DNA from: ZC4RG29 sp036563875
GTDB taxonomy: Bacteria > Bacteroidota > Bacteroidia > Cytophagales > Cyclobacteriaceae
Direction of reading: 5' to 3'
Assembly (NCBI GenBank): GCA_036563875.1
Contig: DATCLO010000110.1
Coordinates: 1-64,000 of the forward strand
Length of the DNA: 64,000 nucleotides
The notes beneath the pieces are model-generated. The model searched no databases and had not been told where the DNA came from. It was given only the letters and a program-made list of their open reading frames with translations. Positions 33,340 to 42,165 of this stretch are shown one piece after another; positions within the stretch are counted from its first letter, which is position 1; every line of letters starts with the position of its first letter. A program made the translations under genes and the position numbers.

Positions 33340-35963
33340 CCTACCTTCTTTCCTGCAATATATGTTTCTCTAACTGGTATTGACCCTGATACGACATTTA
33401 TTGACACTCTGCCACCTTCCAGGGTTACTGTGCCATATCCAGTGGCAGTGCAAAGGAAACTTGTAAAGTCTCCAATCTTTGAATCGACATGAAGCGCCTG
33501 ATCGACGGCGTCGTAGCGTACACCGGTAAGCCCCTGCAACAATCCGTAGCTCGCCAGCGCGCGGGCGTACCAACTGCCGCACTCATACTCATTGAAAGGA
33601 TTGCGAACCACGCCGTCATAGCGATCACGGCAAGTGCGTACGATTTCAAGCCCTTTCTCAACTTCACCGCACAACATGAGGTGCGATGCGACCTGGTACT
33701 CGATACCCGTCCACACTTCGTCGCTGTACACAAATGGAAGAGATAACTTCCCACCTTTCGGCCATGAACACAACAGCAGACCACCATCGTTGCCAAACGC
33801 ATAGGCAGGACGTTGTGGATTGGCATGGTCGCTCAGGTCGTGTTTCAGGTTGTATTTGTGAACGGCAAGGAGGTGGCTTTTGATCTTTCCCGAATCAAAT
33901 GGATCATCAAGTCCACACATGCGGGAAATCCAGGCGCCCAGCACGCCATCCGACAAGCAGCCGTTGCCATACTGATATTTGGGTCCCTCCTTCCGTAGCA
34001 AGTCGAGGGCCTCTTGCGAATACTGCCCTCCGATCGACTTCTGCGAAGCCTCGACGGGATTCGCTGCATTGAGTCCGTCAACTGTAATCTTTTGAATAAA
34101 ATACTCGCCGTTATACAGTTCTGTTTCAATTGCCTTCCGGCCTTTCGTCAACAGCCTTTTGTACCTCGTCACGTTTTCCTTCAACGCGGTACCCATTTTA
34201 ATGACAGCCTGAAGTGCGCCGAGGTAAAAGCTTGTGCACATACCGTCAGGACCCCAGAACTCGATGTCATAGGTGTTATGATGCGGCTCTTCAAGCACTC
34301 CTTTCTCGCGGGGATCCCAGGTCTTAATGCAATAGTCGAGGCTTACCTTAACCATTGGATACATTTTTCGCAGCCACTCTGTATCACCGCTGATACGCCA
34401 TTCACGGTAAACCTTCATGATGCCACCCAACTGGCCGTCTGCTGCGGCATGAAAGGCGTGGTCTGTGGGACGTATCGGAAGTGAAGCCCTGAATGTTTGG
34501 TGCCCCGCGGCGCTTTGATTCTCACAAAACTCAGTATGACGCAAACTCCGCTCTAATGATGGAAACAAGTGCGGCAGCGCTTGCGCATAATTCCACACGT
34601 GGGTGCAGGAGCCGTGGCAGCATCCCCAGTCGTCTCCACAACCTTCGTAGTTCCACAACCGGCCATCGTATTGCCGCATGACCGTAGGCGACTTCAGTAT
34701 CGTGAGGTTGGCCGCTACGGCTTCCACGACTTCCGGGGGTAGCGTAGTTTTGTAAAAAGTGTCGCGAAAGAGTGCAGACCGCGCGTTGAGGTCTTCGTAG
34801 TTGGCGATGAAGTAGTCGGCAACCTCCTCTACATTCTTAAATCGGCTGCTGTACCAGGGTTTATAGAACTCGGCGTTAAAGTCCTTGTCGTAGGGATCGA
34901 GACCAATGTCCGAAGGTGAGTTGCAACACCCCGATTTTGGATCACAATTTTCCGGTTCGGCAGGGTTACCGTGACGGATATCTGACTCTGGCACGTACCA
35001 TGCCATGACAATTTTGACGATGCGCGTTTCTCCAGGGCGTAAGCTTATCGGAACAAACAGGGAAGCTCCTGGCGCACCCTTTTCAACCGGCTCCACGGAA
35101 CGCACTTCACCATCCCTGACGGCGTTCCAGGCCATCGTTAATGGATCCCACCATCCGCCGCGAAACCAGCAGTGATCGACGACCACATTGGGCTCGGTCG
35201 CGCCGATGTAGAAGTCTGCCTTCTGGTTGGGCTTTTGTTCAGTGCCCGCTTCAGAAAGTATGAAACCGCTTTTGCCGCTGCGAATGCTGTTGGTGCCGCC
35301 TTCTACAGAGAGGAAATTGCGTGAGTGATAAGAAAAGATCGCTTCAAGAGGATTCGAGCCATTGTTCCTGAGCTCATATTCGAATGCACCGACCGGAAGC
35401 CCGGAGTTATCCGGATCGTTGGGTATGAACGGATTCCAACCGGTGATCTTCACCGTGATGGGCAGATCGTCGTCCTCAAGCTCAATAATGCCGTAAGGAA
35501 ATCTTGCCAGGAATTTAGCGCTGTTGAAGCGCGGAAGACCGTAAGTTGTGCCTCCGGATCCATTACCCGCTCCGCGATACCCGAACTTCTTCCAATCCGG
35601 TACCGGGCCTTCCAGAATCTTGGCTCCTTTTTCCACACCCTTAACCGAGAGCGCAGCGAACATGGTGGGCTCGCGAAACAGCTCCGGTCTGTGGCGGATG
35701 GACATGTGCGAAATGGCACCGGTGCCTTCCAGACAAAACATGCCTGTCCCGATGCCTCCGATGGGAAAAGCAATGCGGTTCAGTTGCGCACCGGTGTAAT
35801 AGTCGTTGTACTGGCGCGCTGACCGACGCGTTGATTTCCTTGACTGTGCCTTTTCCGGCGAACCTTCCTTCTCAGCGAGAGCGGTCCCGGGAAGGGCAAC
35901 AGCGCCGAGGCTGCCAAGCCCGACGTTCCTGATGAACTCGCGGCGACCCGTTTTTCTCCCCAT
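33336..35963 (-). CDS. GH116 beta-glucosidase/GBA2-like enzyme with Tat signal
   Basis: An 875-residue exported enzyme. MGRKTGRREFIRNVGLGSLG is a twin-arginine signal; the N-terminal beta domain opens with LNRIAFPIGGIGTGMFCLEG, and the catalytic (alpha/alpha)6 domain contains WNYEGCGDDWGCCHGSCTHV and HNTYDIEFWGPDGMCTSFY, with the presumed acid/base Asp in the latter. These fit GH116 (GBA2/DUF608), beta-glucosidases or beta-xylosidases. I chose the ATG at 35963; the longer frame to 36185 overlaps the divergent gene and lacks homology. It is upstream of, and coupled to, the sulfatase, so the pair may act on one sulfated glycan. Confidence 0.87.
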   Translation of the reverse strand: MGRKTGRREFIRNVGLGSLGAVALPGTALAEKEGSPEKAQSRKSTRRSARQYNDYYTGAQLNRIAFPIGGIGTGMFCLEGTGAISHMSIRHRPELFREPTMFAALSVKGVEKGAKILEGPVPDWKKFGYRGAGNGSGGTTYGLPRFNSAKFLARFPYGIIELEDDDLPITVKITGWNPFIPNDPDNSGLPVGAFEYELRNNGSNPLEAIFSYHSRNFLSVEGGTNSIRSGKSGFILSEAGTEQKPNQKADFYIGATEPNVVVDHCWFRGGWWDPLTMAWNAVRDGEVRSVEPVEKGAPGASLFVPISLRPGETRIVKIVMAWYVPESDIRHGNPAEPENCDPKSGCCNSPSDIGLDPYDKDFNAEFYKPWYSSRFKNVEEVADYFIANYEDLNARSALFRDTFYKTTLPPEVVEAVAANLTILKSPTVMRQYDGRLWNYEGCGDDWGCCHGSCTHVWNYAQALPHLFPSLERSLRHTEFCENQSAAGHQTFRASLPIRPTDHAFHAAADGQLGGIMKVYREWRISGDTEWLRKMYPMVKVSLDYCIKTWDPREKGVLEEPHHNTYDIEFWGPDGMCTSFYLGALQAVIKMGTALKENVTRYKRLLTKGRKAIETELYNGEYFIQKITVDGLNAANPVEASQKSIGGQYSQEALDLLRKEGPKYQYGNGCLSDGVLGAWISRMCGLDDPFDSGKIKSHLLAVHKYNLKHDLSDHANPQRPAYAFGNDGGLLLCSWPKGGKLSLPFVYSDEVWTGIEYQVASHLMLCGEVEKGLEIVRTCRDRYDGVVRNPFNEYECGSWYARALASYGLLQGLTGVRYDAVDQALHVDSKIGDFTSFLCTATGYGTVTLEGGRVSINVVSGSIPVRETYIAGKKVG

Positions 35964-36101
35964 AGTTTCTGGTTTGGTAAGGATTTCAAAAAACAAAAAA
36001 AACTGGTAAGAACCGTCCTGTAATTGCAGTTTTCCTCGGTACACCCACCAGCGCAGGACAGTGCGAGTCGGGCGGCGATTCCACAAAACATATCTTTGAA
36101 T

Positions 36102-39100
36102 ATGAGAACTGCATGGATAGGCCTCATTGCGGCCCTGGCAGCCACGGGATGCAGGGATAAGCCCTCGACACTCTTTACAGCGCATTCCGGCCCCGACCTG
36201 GGCATCAGCTTCCAGAACACGCTGGTGACCGATGATTCTGTCAACGCACTGACGTTCGAATACATCTACAATGGCGGCGGCGTGGGTGTCGGCGACTTCA
36301 ACAACGATGGCCTGTTCGATCTCTATTTCGGGGGAAACCAGGTCACGAGCCGACTCTACCTGAATAAAGGGAATCTGAAGTTCGAAGACGCCACGGAAAA
36401 GTCCGGCACGACCACCAACCGGTGGGTCACCGGTGTCGCGGTGACTGACATCAACGGCGACGGTCTTGATGATATTTATCTCTGCGTAGGCGGAATCGGC
36501 TCTCCTGAGAGGCGTAAGAACATACTGTTCGTCAATCAGGGTGTCGAGGATGGCGTGCCCACATTTCGCGAGATGGGTGAAGCGTATGGGCTGGCTGACA
36601 GTTCTTATAGCACCATGGCCGCGTTTTTTGATTACGACAAGGACGGCGACCTGGACATGTACCTGCTCAACAACTGGCTCGAAAAATTCAACCGCAACAA
36701 CCTGCGTCCAAGGCGTGTCAACGGCGAGGCTGAGTCGACCGACAAGCTCTACCGAAACAACGGCGATAACACATTCACCGACGTCTCCCGGGAAGCAGGA
36801 ATTTTGATTGAAGGATACGGGTTGGGCGTCGTGATCTGCGACATCAATAACGACTCCTGGCCGGATATCTACGTATCGAACGACTTTCTCTCAAACGATC
36901 TCCTGTGGATTAACCAGCAGGATGGCACGTTTCAAAACCGCATAGGTGATTACCTGAAGCACCAGGCGCACAACGGTATGGGCGCCGACATAGCAGACTT
37001 CAATAATGATAATCTTCCGGACATTGTCGCTGTTGACATGCTACCACCGGATCACAAACGGCAGAAGCTTATGACGCCGGGACAGAACTATGACTTCTTT
37101 CACATGGCCGTGGGAATGGGTTATGAGCCGCAATACATGCGCAACACGTTGCAACTCAATCGTGGCCCATCACCCGATGGCTCCTACCTGTTTTCCGAAA
37201 TCGCGTTCCTGGCTGGTGTTGCCAAAACCGACTGGAGCTGGGCGCCTTTATTGGCAGACTTCGACAATGACGGTTACAAGGATTTGTTCATTGGAAATGG
37301 TTATCGAAAAGATGTGACCAATCTCGATTTTGTTTTCTTCGGGATGGGCGCAAGTCCTTTCGGAACACCGGAAACGAGATCTAAAAGACTTTATGAAGAA
37401 GTTGCAAAACTTCCTGATGTCAAACTTCCGAATCCAGTGTTCCGAAATAGCGGCTCGCTGATCTTCGAAGACAAAACCGAAGAATGGGGAACAAGTCTGC
37501 CAACCTTCACCAATGGTGCGGTGTACGTTGATCTTGACAACGATGGAGATCTGGACCTTGTTACCAACAACATCGACCAGGAGGTTATCGTGTACGAAAA
37601 CACTCTGGACCGTCTTTCAAACAGAAATCATTTCATCAGGCTAGTGCCGGAAGGATTGCCGGTTAATGAGAAAATTTTGGTTTATGCTGGCGGAACGACT
37701 CAGTCTATAGAGATGACGCCTTACCGCGGGTTTCAGTCAAGTGTAGAACCCGCCGCGCATTTCGGACTTGGAAGCAACACTAGTGTCGATTCCGTGCTGA
37801 TCGTCTGGCCGGACAACACGTATATGAAGATGGTTGGCTTGCCCGCCGACACGGTAGTCCTTTATTCAAAGAAAGAAGCGCAGCCCCTGCATACTCGCCC
37901 TACTCCGCGGGAAGGCTTAATGGCACGGAAAGAATTAGTCGCTCATCAGCACAAGGAGAAAAGTCCGTCTGACATCCTTTCTACACGGACGCTGATGCAT
38001 GAGCTGTCACGTTTCGGACCATGCCTCGCGCATGGTGATGTAAACGGCGATGGCCTGGACGACTTTTATATCGGGGGTGAAAACGGCGAAGAGACGGCGA
38101 TATACGTTCAATTGCCGGACGGCACATTTTCATTGAAGCAATCCCTTCCTCCAATGCCGGGTGACGATGGTGGTGCATTGTTTGCAGACTTTGACGGTGA
38201 CGGTGACGCAGACCTGTATGTGGCAAGCGCATGTCCGGGCGGTGGCTTGCCTGCAGGAGAACATCGCATCTTTAAGAACGACGGCAACGGGGCGTTTTCC
38301 ATTGCATTAGGTATGCTTCCGGACATTCGCATTTCGGCGTCGTGTGTCGAACCGGCAGATTTCGACAAAGATGGTGATATCGACCTGTTTGTGGGCGGGC
38401 GGCTCCTCGAAGGACAGTATCCGCATGCGCCGAGGAGTTATGTGCTGCAAAATGACGGTGGGAAGTTTGTCGATGTCACGGAGTCGCTTAATCCCGCATT
38501 GACCAACCCGGGTTTGGTATCATCGGCCACGTGGACTGATGTCGATAATGACGGCTATCCGGACTTGATCATCGCGGGAGAATGGATGCCTATCCGAATT
38601 TTCCGAAATGCAGGCCAATCATTTGAAGAAGTCACGGACAACTACGGACTGTCACACACCAGTGGATGGTGGAATTGTTTGAAAGCCATAGACCTGAATA
38701 ATGATGGCTATGTCGACATTGTTGCCGGGAATACCGGGGGGAATTCGTTTTTCAAGTCCTCAACAGACAACCCCGTTCAGATCGTCGCGAAGGATTTCGA
38801 CAACAACGGCTCTGTTGACCCGATCATCTCTTACTACAATGAATTTGACCGCGAGCGCTTTATCGTCCACAATCGATTGGTGTTAATCGACCAATTGCCG
38901 AAAATGAAGGGGCGTTTTGAGACGTACACTCAATATGCCGTAACGCCCTTCAGCAAGGCGCTTACACCGGAAGAGCTTGAAGGAGCGCTTACACTGGATG
39001 CGAAGAAACTGGAGTCAGTAGTGCTGATTAACGAAGGTGGTCGTTCATTCCGCATGGTAGATCTTCCGGATATCGCCCAGATCTCTACTGTGAATGATAT

Positions 39101-39419
39101 TGTTGCTGACGATGTCAACGGCGATGGCAATCCGGACTTGATTCTGATCGGCAATAACTACGACCAGGAAACCCTGTTCGGACGCTATGATGCATCCCTT
39201 GGCCTCGTCATGCTAGGTGACGGCGCATTCAACTGGACACCTCTCTCCCACCTTGAATCTGGATTTCTTGCTGATGGCAACGTGCGGTATGTGGAGTTGC
39301 TCCGTTCCGCGGGCGGAAGGAAGACGCTCGTCGTCAGCAGGAATAATGGGCCGTTGGAATTCTTTGTGTACGGAGAGAAAGGGAATGCGGTTGCAGAAAA
39401 GGCAATCGGTAAACGGTAA
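36102..39419 (+). CDS. CRTAC1/FG-GAP repeat lipoprotein with ASPIC/UnbV domain
   Basis: A 1105-residue secreted protein. The signal RTAWIGLIAALAATGC gives a lipobox. About fourteen Ca-binding FG-GAP/VCBS repeats follow, each with a D-x-N/D-x-D-G-x-x-D loop (DFNNDGLFDLYFGG, DINGDGLDDIYLC, DVNGDGLDDFYIGG and others), predicting beta-propellers. Between two repeat blocks lies an ASPIC/UnbV domain (YAGGTTQSIE, SSVEPAAHFGLGS, DSVLIVWPDN). Proteins of this architecture are common at Bacteroidota surfaces, often near SusC/D or glycan genes, with unknown binding targets. The ATG at 36102 sits 138 nt from the divergent GH116 gene, so both promoters share this gap. No enzymatic motif is visible. Confidence 0.88.
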   Translation: MRTAWIGLIAALAATGCRDKPSTLFTAHSGPDLGISFQNTLVTDDSVNALTFEYIYNGGGVGVGDFNNDGLFDLYFGGNQVTSRLYLNKGNLKFEDATEKSGTTTNRWVTGVAVTDINGDGLDDIYLCVGGIGSPERRKNILFVNQGVEDGVPTFREMGEAYGLADSSYSTMAAFFDYDKDGDLDMYLLNNWLEKFNRNNLRPRRVNGEAESTDKLYRNNGDNTFTDVSREAGILIEGYGLGVVICDINNDSWPDIYVSNDFLSNDLLWINQQDGTFQNRIGDYLKHQAHNGMGADIADFNNDNLPDIVAVDMLPPDHKRQKLMTPGQNYDFFHMAVGMGYEPQYMRNTLQLNRGPSPDGSYLFSEIAFLAGVAKTDWSWAPLLADFDNDGYKDLFIGNGYRKDVTNLDFVFFGMGASPFGTPETRSKRLYEEVAKLPDVKLPNPVFRNSGSLIFEDKTEEWGTSLPTFTNGAVYVDLDNDGDLDLVTNNIDQEVIVYENTLDRLSNRNHFIRLVPEGLPVNEKILVYAGGTTQSIEMTPYRGFQSSVEPAAHFGLGSNTSVDSVLIVWPDNTYMKMVGLPADTVVLYSKKEAQPLHTRPTPREGLMARKELVAHQHKEKSPSDILSTRTLMHELSRFGPCLAHGDVNGDGLDDFYIGGENGEETAIYVQLPDGTFSLKQSLPPMPGDDGGALFADFDGDGDADLYVASACPGGGLPAGEHRIFKNDGNGAFSIALGMLPDIRISASCVEPADFDKDGDIDLFVGGRLLEGQYPHAPRSYVLQNDGGKFVDVTESLNPALTNPGLVSSATWTDVDNDGYPDLIIAGEWMPIRIFRNAGQSFEEVTDNYGLSHTSGWWNCLKAIDLNNDGYVDIVAGNTGGNSFFKSSTDNPVQIVAKDFDNNGSVDPIISYYNEFDRERFIVHNRLVLIDQLPKMKGRFETYTQYAVTPFSKALTPEELEGALTLDAKKLESVVLINEGGRSFRMVDLPDIAQISTVNDIVADDVNGDGNPDLILIGNNYDQETLFGRYDASLGLVMLGDGAFNWTPLSHLESGFLADGNVRYVELLRSAGGRKTLVVSRNNGPLEFFVYGEKGNAVAEKAIGKR

Positions 39420-39420
39420 T

Positions 39421-39525
39421 CCTATGTGCCCTAGGTGACCCTATGCGTTCTATGTGGTTCAAAAGAGGTTGGAAAATTTTTTGAACCATATAGAACACTA
39501 GAACTACATATAGGGCACATAGGGG
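39421..39525. terminator. CTATGTG-family long hairpin between convergent genes
   Basis: Arms starting with CCTATGTGCCCTA (39421) and the complementary part ending with TAGGGCACATAGGGG (about 39510-39525) form an imperfect ~40-bp stem around GAGGTTGGAAAAT. The units (CTATGTGNNCTATGTGG) are the same as at 2664-2719 and 53139-53233. It lies exactly between two convergent stop codons (39419 and 39526), which suggests transcription termination in both directions. Confidence 0.6.
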
Positions 39526-40563
39526 TTAGAGAGAAGCGCGGAGGTGAACTTCAAACGGTGCAGCCACCTGTTCACGCGCGCCTTCCATGATCAATCGTGC
39601 TGCCTGCTCACCCATAAAGCGGAAATTCGTCGATACGGTCGTAATTCCCCCCAGTATATACTTCTTGCATGGGGACTCATTGTACGATATGATCCCAATG
39701 TCTGCACCTGGCTTCAGGTTGGAGTTCATAACGTATTCCACCAAAGTCATCAGATCTTTATCCCGCACGGTAATCACCAAGTCACCACGATTCACACTCG
39801 TATTGTCGAGTGATGGGACAACCATCAAACCGAAGCCGTGTTCCGTCGCGAACTTGCGAATTCCTCTTATGATTTCAGGTGGATAGTAGCTGTTGTCCGG
39901 GAAGACCACTTTCAATCGTTCATAGCAGCGCACGCGGTCGAGCATGCCCGTAAGCGCGTTGTAGATATCGCTTTCGAAATTCTCATAGACCGCAGCGTAT
40001 CCGTCGGGAAGACCAGGGACCAGCTTATCGAATACAATCAGCTTGTCACGCGGGATAGCGCTCATCACCTGGCCGGCGTCTTCGGTGCGACCCGAAAAAA
40101 GAGCAGTAACGACAAAGTGTGTGTAATCTTCCATCCTATCGAGGATGAGCTTCCTGAAACTGGCGAAGTCGTTGTTGTATACGTATATGTCAACCTCCGC
40201 GGATCCATCGAATGTTTCCAGGAGGGCATCGTACATTACCTTCTTGTGTTCGCTCAGTTTATTCAGCAACAACAGCACCCTATACCGTTTGTGCATCTCG
40301 TTGCTCCTCACAAAGAATCCCTTGCCGGGAACGGAGTCGATGACACCGCGTTGCTTAAGGTGTCGATAACTTTTCTCTACTGTATCGCGCGAAATATCGA
40401 GCGAATAGCTGAGCTCGTTGATAGACGGAAGGGTTTGGTTTTTCTTGATGCGCTCTTCGTGTACTGCCTTCAGAATCGCCTTCGCCACCTGCATGTACTT
40501 AGGCGTTGCCGACAGGTTATCTATGTTGATCTCATCAATGATCGGATATTCTCTTATCATCAT
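39526..40563 (-). CDS. GntR-type regulator with LacI-like sugar-binding domain
   Basis: A 345-residue transcription factor. Residues ~20-90 form a GntR winged helix (QVAKAILKAVHEERIKKNQTLPSINELSYSLDISRDTVEKSYRHLKQRGVIDSVPGKGFFV), and the remainder is a periplasmic-binding-protein-like effector domain of LacI type (YRVLLLLNKL, IDVYVYNNDFASF-like, HFVVTALFS, DIGIISYNESPC, TTVSTNFRFMGEQAA). This architecture is common in Bacteroidota sugar regulators that answer to mono- or disaccharides. It is located immediately downstream of the SusC/SusD locus on the same strand, separated by an intrinsic terminator. The effector sugar is unknown. Confidence 0.87.
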   Translation of the reverse strand: MMIREYPIIDEINIDNLSATPKYMQVAKAILKAVHEERIKKNQTLPSINELSYSLDISRDTVEKSYRHLKQRGVIDSVPGKGFFVRSNEMHKRYRVLLLLNKLSEHKKVMYDALLETFDGSAEVDIYVYNNDFASFRKLILDRMEDYTHFVVTALFSGRTEDAGQVMSAIPRDKLIVFDKLVPGLPDGYAAVYENFESDIYNALTGMLDRVRCYERLKVVFPDNSYYPPEIIRGIRKFATEHGFGLMVVPSLDNTSVNRGDLVITVRDKDLMTLVEYVMNSNLKPGADIGIISYNESPCKKYILGGITTVSTNFRFMGEQAARLIMEGAREQVAAPFEVHLRASL

Positions 40564-40595
40564 TGCTACACACTTATTGATTCAACTCGCATAGG

Positions 40596-40626
40596 AAAGG
40601 CGCGCCCCCGAATGGGGGCGCGCTTT
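40596..40626 (-). terminator. Intrinsic terminator of the SusC/SusD transcript
   Basis: A strong G/C stem: GCGCGCCCCC (40600-40609) pairs with GGGGGCGCGC (40614-40623) around a CGAAT-type loop, with A/T pairs extending it on both sides. On the minus strand it is followed by TTTCC. It is 25 nt past the SusD stop and before the GntR-type gene, so the two transcripts are probably separated. Confidence 0.8.
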
Positions 40627-40650
40627 CTCGACCAAAGTTAACCCAGCAAA

Positions 40651-42156
40651 TCAGTAACCCGGGTTCTGTGTGATGTTGGGGTTCGCGTCAGTCTCACCTG
40701 TGGGTATTGGGAAGTACAGGTGTTTTGACTGGAATCCCATGTCACCGGGTATAGCTGATGAAAAGAAGGCATTATCCAGGGTGATCTGACCTCCGATCGC
40801 CCAACGGCGGATATCGAACCAGCGCTGACCTTCGCCCGCGAGTTCCATCATCCTCTCGTCCATGATCCATTGGCGTATTACGTCGCGGTCAGTTACGCTG
40901 TTGTCACGATCGGCAGGCGATGAACCCGCCCCCCGCGCACGAGCGCGCACCTGGTTGATAAGATCTATGGCTTCGGTTGTTGATCCACCAGACTCATTGA
41001 GAGCCTCTGCCTTAAGCAGAAGTACGTCGGCGTACCGGAGGATGCGCGGGTTGTTGTTGGATGCGCCTCCTGTAGGATTTAATACATCGCGTGTGACGTA
41101 TTTTCTGAAGCTCAGATCCGAAGGGTCGAGCGACAGTTCCAGTCGCGGATCATCCGCTTCAAACAGATCGCGCAGCTTCGTCGTGGCAATGAACGGTGCT
41201 TTGCCGAACATGTTGAACGAGTTGTCGTAAAATCCCCAGAACGCGGACAGCGATCCGATGGCGTTATCGAAGTCGTTACCGAGCCAGATGTTGTCGCCTG
41301 CGAATGCCTGCGATGCCTGGTATTCGAACAGCGACTCGTCGTTGTTCTCGGTATCAGCCGCGAAATTGTCATCGTAAGCGGGCACCAGCACACGATCCGT
41401 AATCTGGTCAGCCGCCGTGATCGCTGCCTGATAATCGGCTACACTGCCGGTCACGCTGGCTCTGAACACCAACGCTTTGGCCAGCATTCCGCGTGCAGAG
41501 CTCTTGAACACCCGTCCACGATCGGTATCCGGCCACGAATCGGGCAGCAGCGTTGCCGCTTCTGAGAAGTCGGCTATCGCTTGATCAAGCAGTTGCGTAC
41601 CGGTTGAACTGGGGGGCGTCGTGTTGTCGAGACTCTTAAGGCGCTCTGTGATCAGGGGTGCGGTTCCCCAGATGTTCCAGAGCATGAAATTCGCGAAGCC
41701 ACGGAGAAACAGAGCTTCACCGCGATGTGCTTCCTTCAGACCCGGGGTTACATAAATGCCGTCCTCAACTTCAGCATTCTTTTCGAGCACAACGTTGGCG
41801 CGCGAAATCAGCTGATAGAGTGCACGGAAAAAGTAGTTGAGTCTTCCGCTTCCCGGCTGAATATTACTGAAGATCTCGAATTCGTCCTGTCCTGTAGTTG
41901 TAATATCGTCGCCGGTCAGGTACCAGATAGGAGTCACAAATGCTTCCTGGCTTGCATTGTACCAGTAGAAATCGCTCATCTTAGCATACACGCCATAAAT
42001 TGCCCGTGTGAATTCAATCTCCTCAGAGAAGTATGCCTCTTCCGTGGGGAAACCGGGAGCAATGTCCAGGCGTGATTCATTGCAGGAATTGAATCCTATG
42101 AAAGTCAGACACAGTACCAGTAGTGTCAGTTTCTTTTTATTGCTTTTCATGTTCAT
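40651..42156 (-). CDS. SusD/RagB family outer-membrane lipoprotein
   Basis: A 501-residue surface lipoprotein. The signal LTLLVLCLTFIGFNSC gives a lipobox cysteine; the mature start NESRLDIAPGFPTEEAYFS is typical of SusD proteins, with TPR-like helices through the middle (ARANVVLEKNAEVEDG, KEAHRGEALFLRGFANFML) and a C-terminal region RILRYADVLLLKAEALNESGG and the final ERMMELAGEGQRWFDIRRW. SusD caps the SusC barrel and captures glycan ligands. It starts 9 nt after the susC stop, the standard pairing. Ligand cannot be read from sequence. Confidence 0.95.
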   Translation of the reverse strand: MNMKSNKKKLTLLVLCLTFIGFNSCNESRLDIAPGFPTEEAYFSEEIEFTRAIYGVYAKMSDFYWYNASQEAFVTPIWYLTGDDITTTGQDEFEIFSNIQPGSGRLNYFFRALYQLISRANVVLEKNAEVEDGIYVTPGLKEAHRGEALFLRGFANFMLWNIWGTAPLITERLKSLDNTTPPSSTGTQLLDQAIADFSEAATLLPDSWPDTDRGRVFKSSARGMLAKALVFRASVTGSVADYQAAITAADQITDRVLVPAYDDNFAADTENNDESLFEYQASQAFAGDNIWLGNDFDNAIGSLSAFWGFYDNSFNMFGKAPFIATTKLRDLFEADDPRLELSLDPSDLSFRKYVTRDVLNPTGGASNNNPRILRYADVLLLKAEALNESGGSTTEAIDLINQVRARARGAGSSPADRDNSVTDRDVIRQWIMDERMMELAGEGQRWFDIRRWAIGGQITLDNAFFSSAIPGDMGFQSKHLYFPIPTGETDANPNITQNPGY

Positions 42157-42165
42157 TCCTCCGTT

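Noticed and set aside
39838..40641. 267-residue plus-strand frame opposite the GntR-type regulator
   Set aside because: Antisense frame running through the SusD terminator hairpin; no domain seen.
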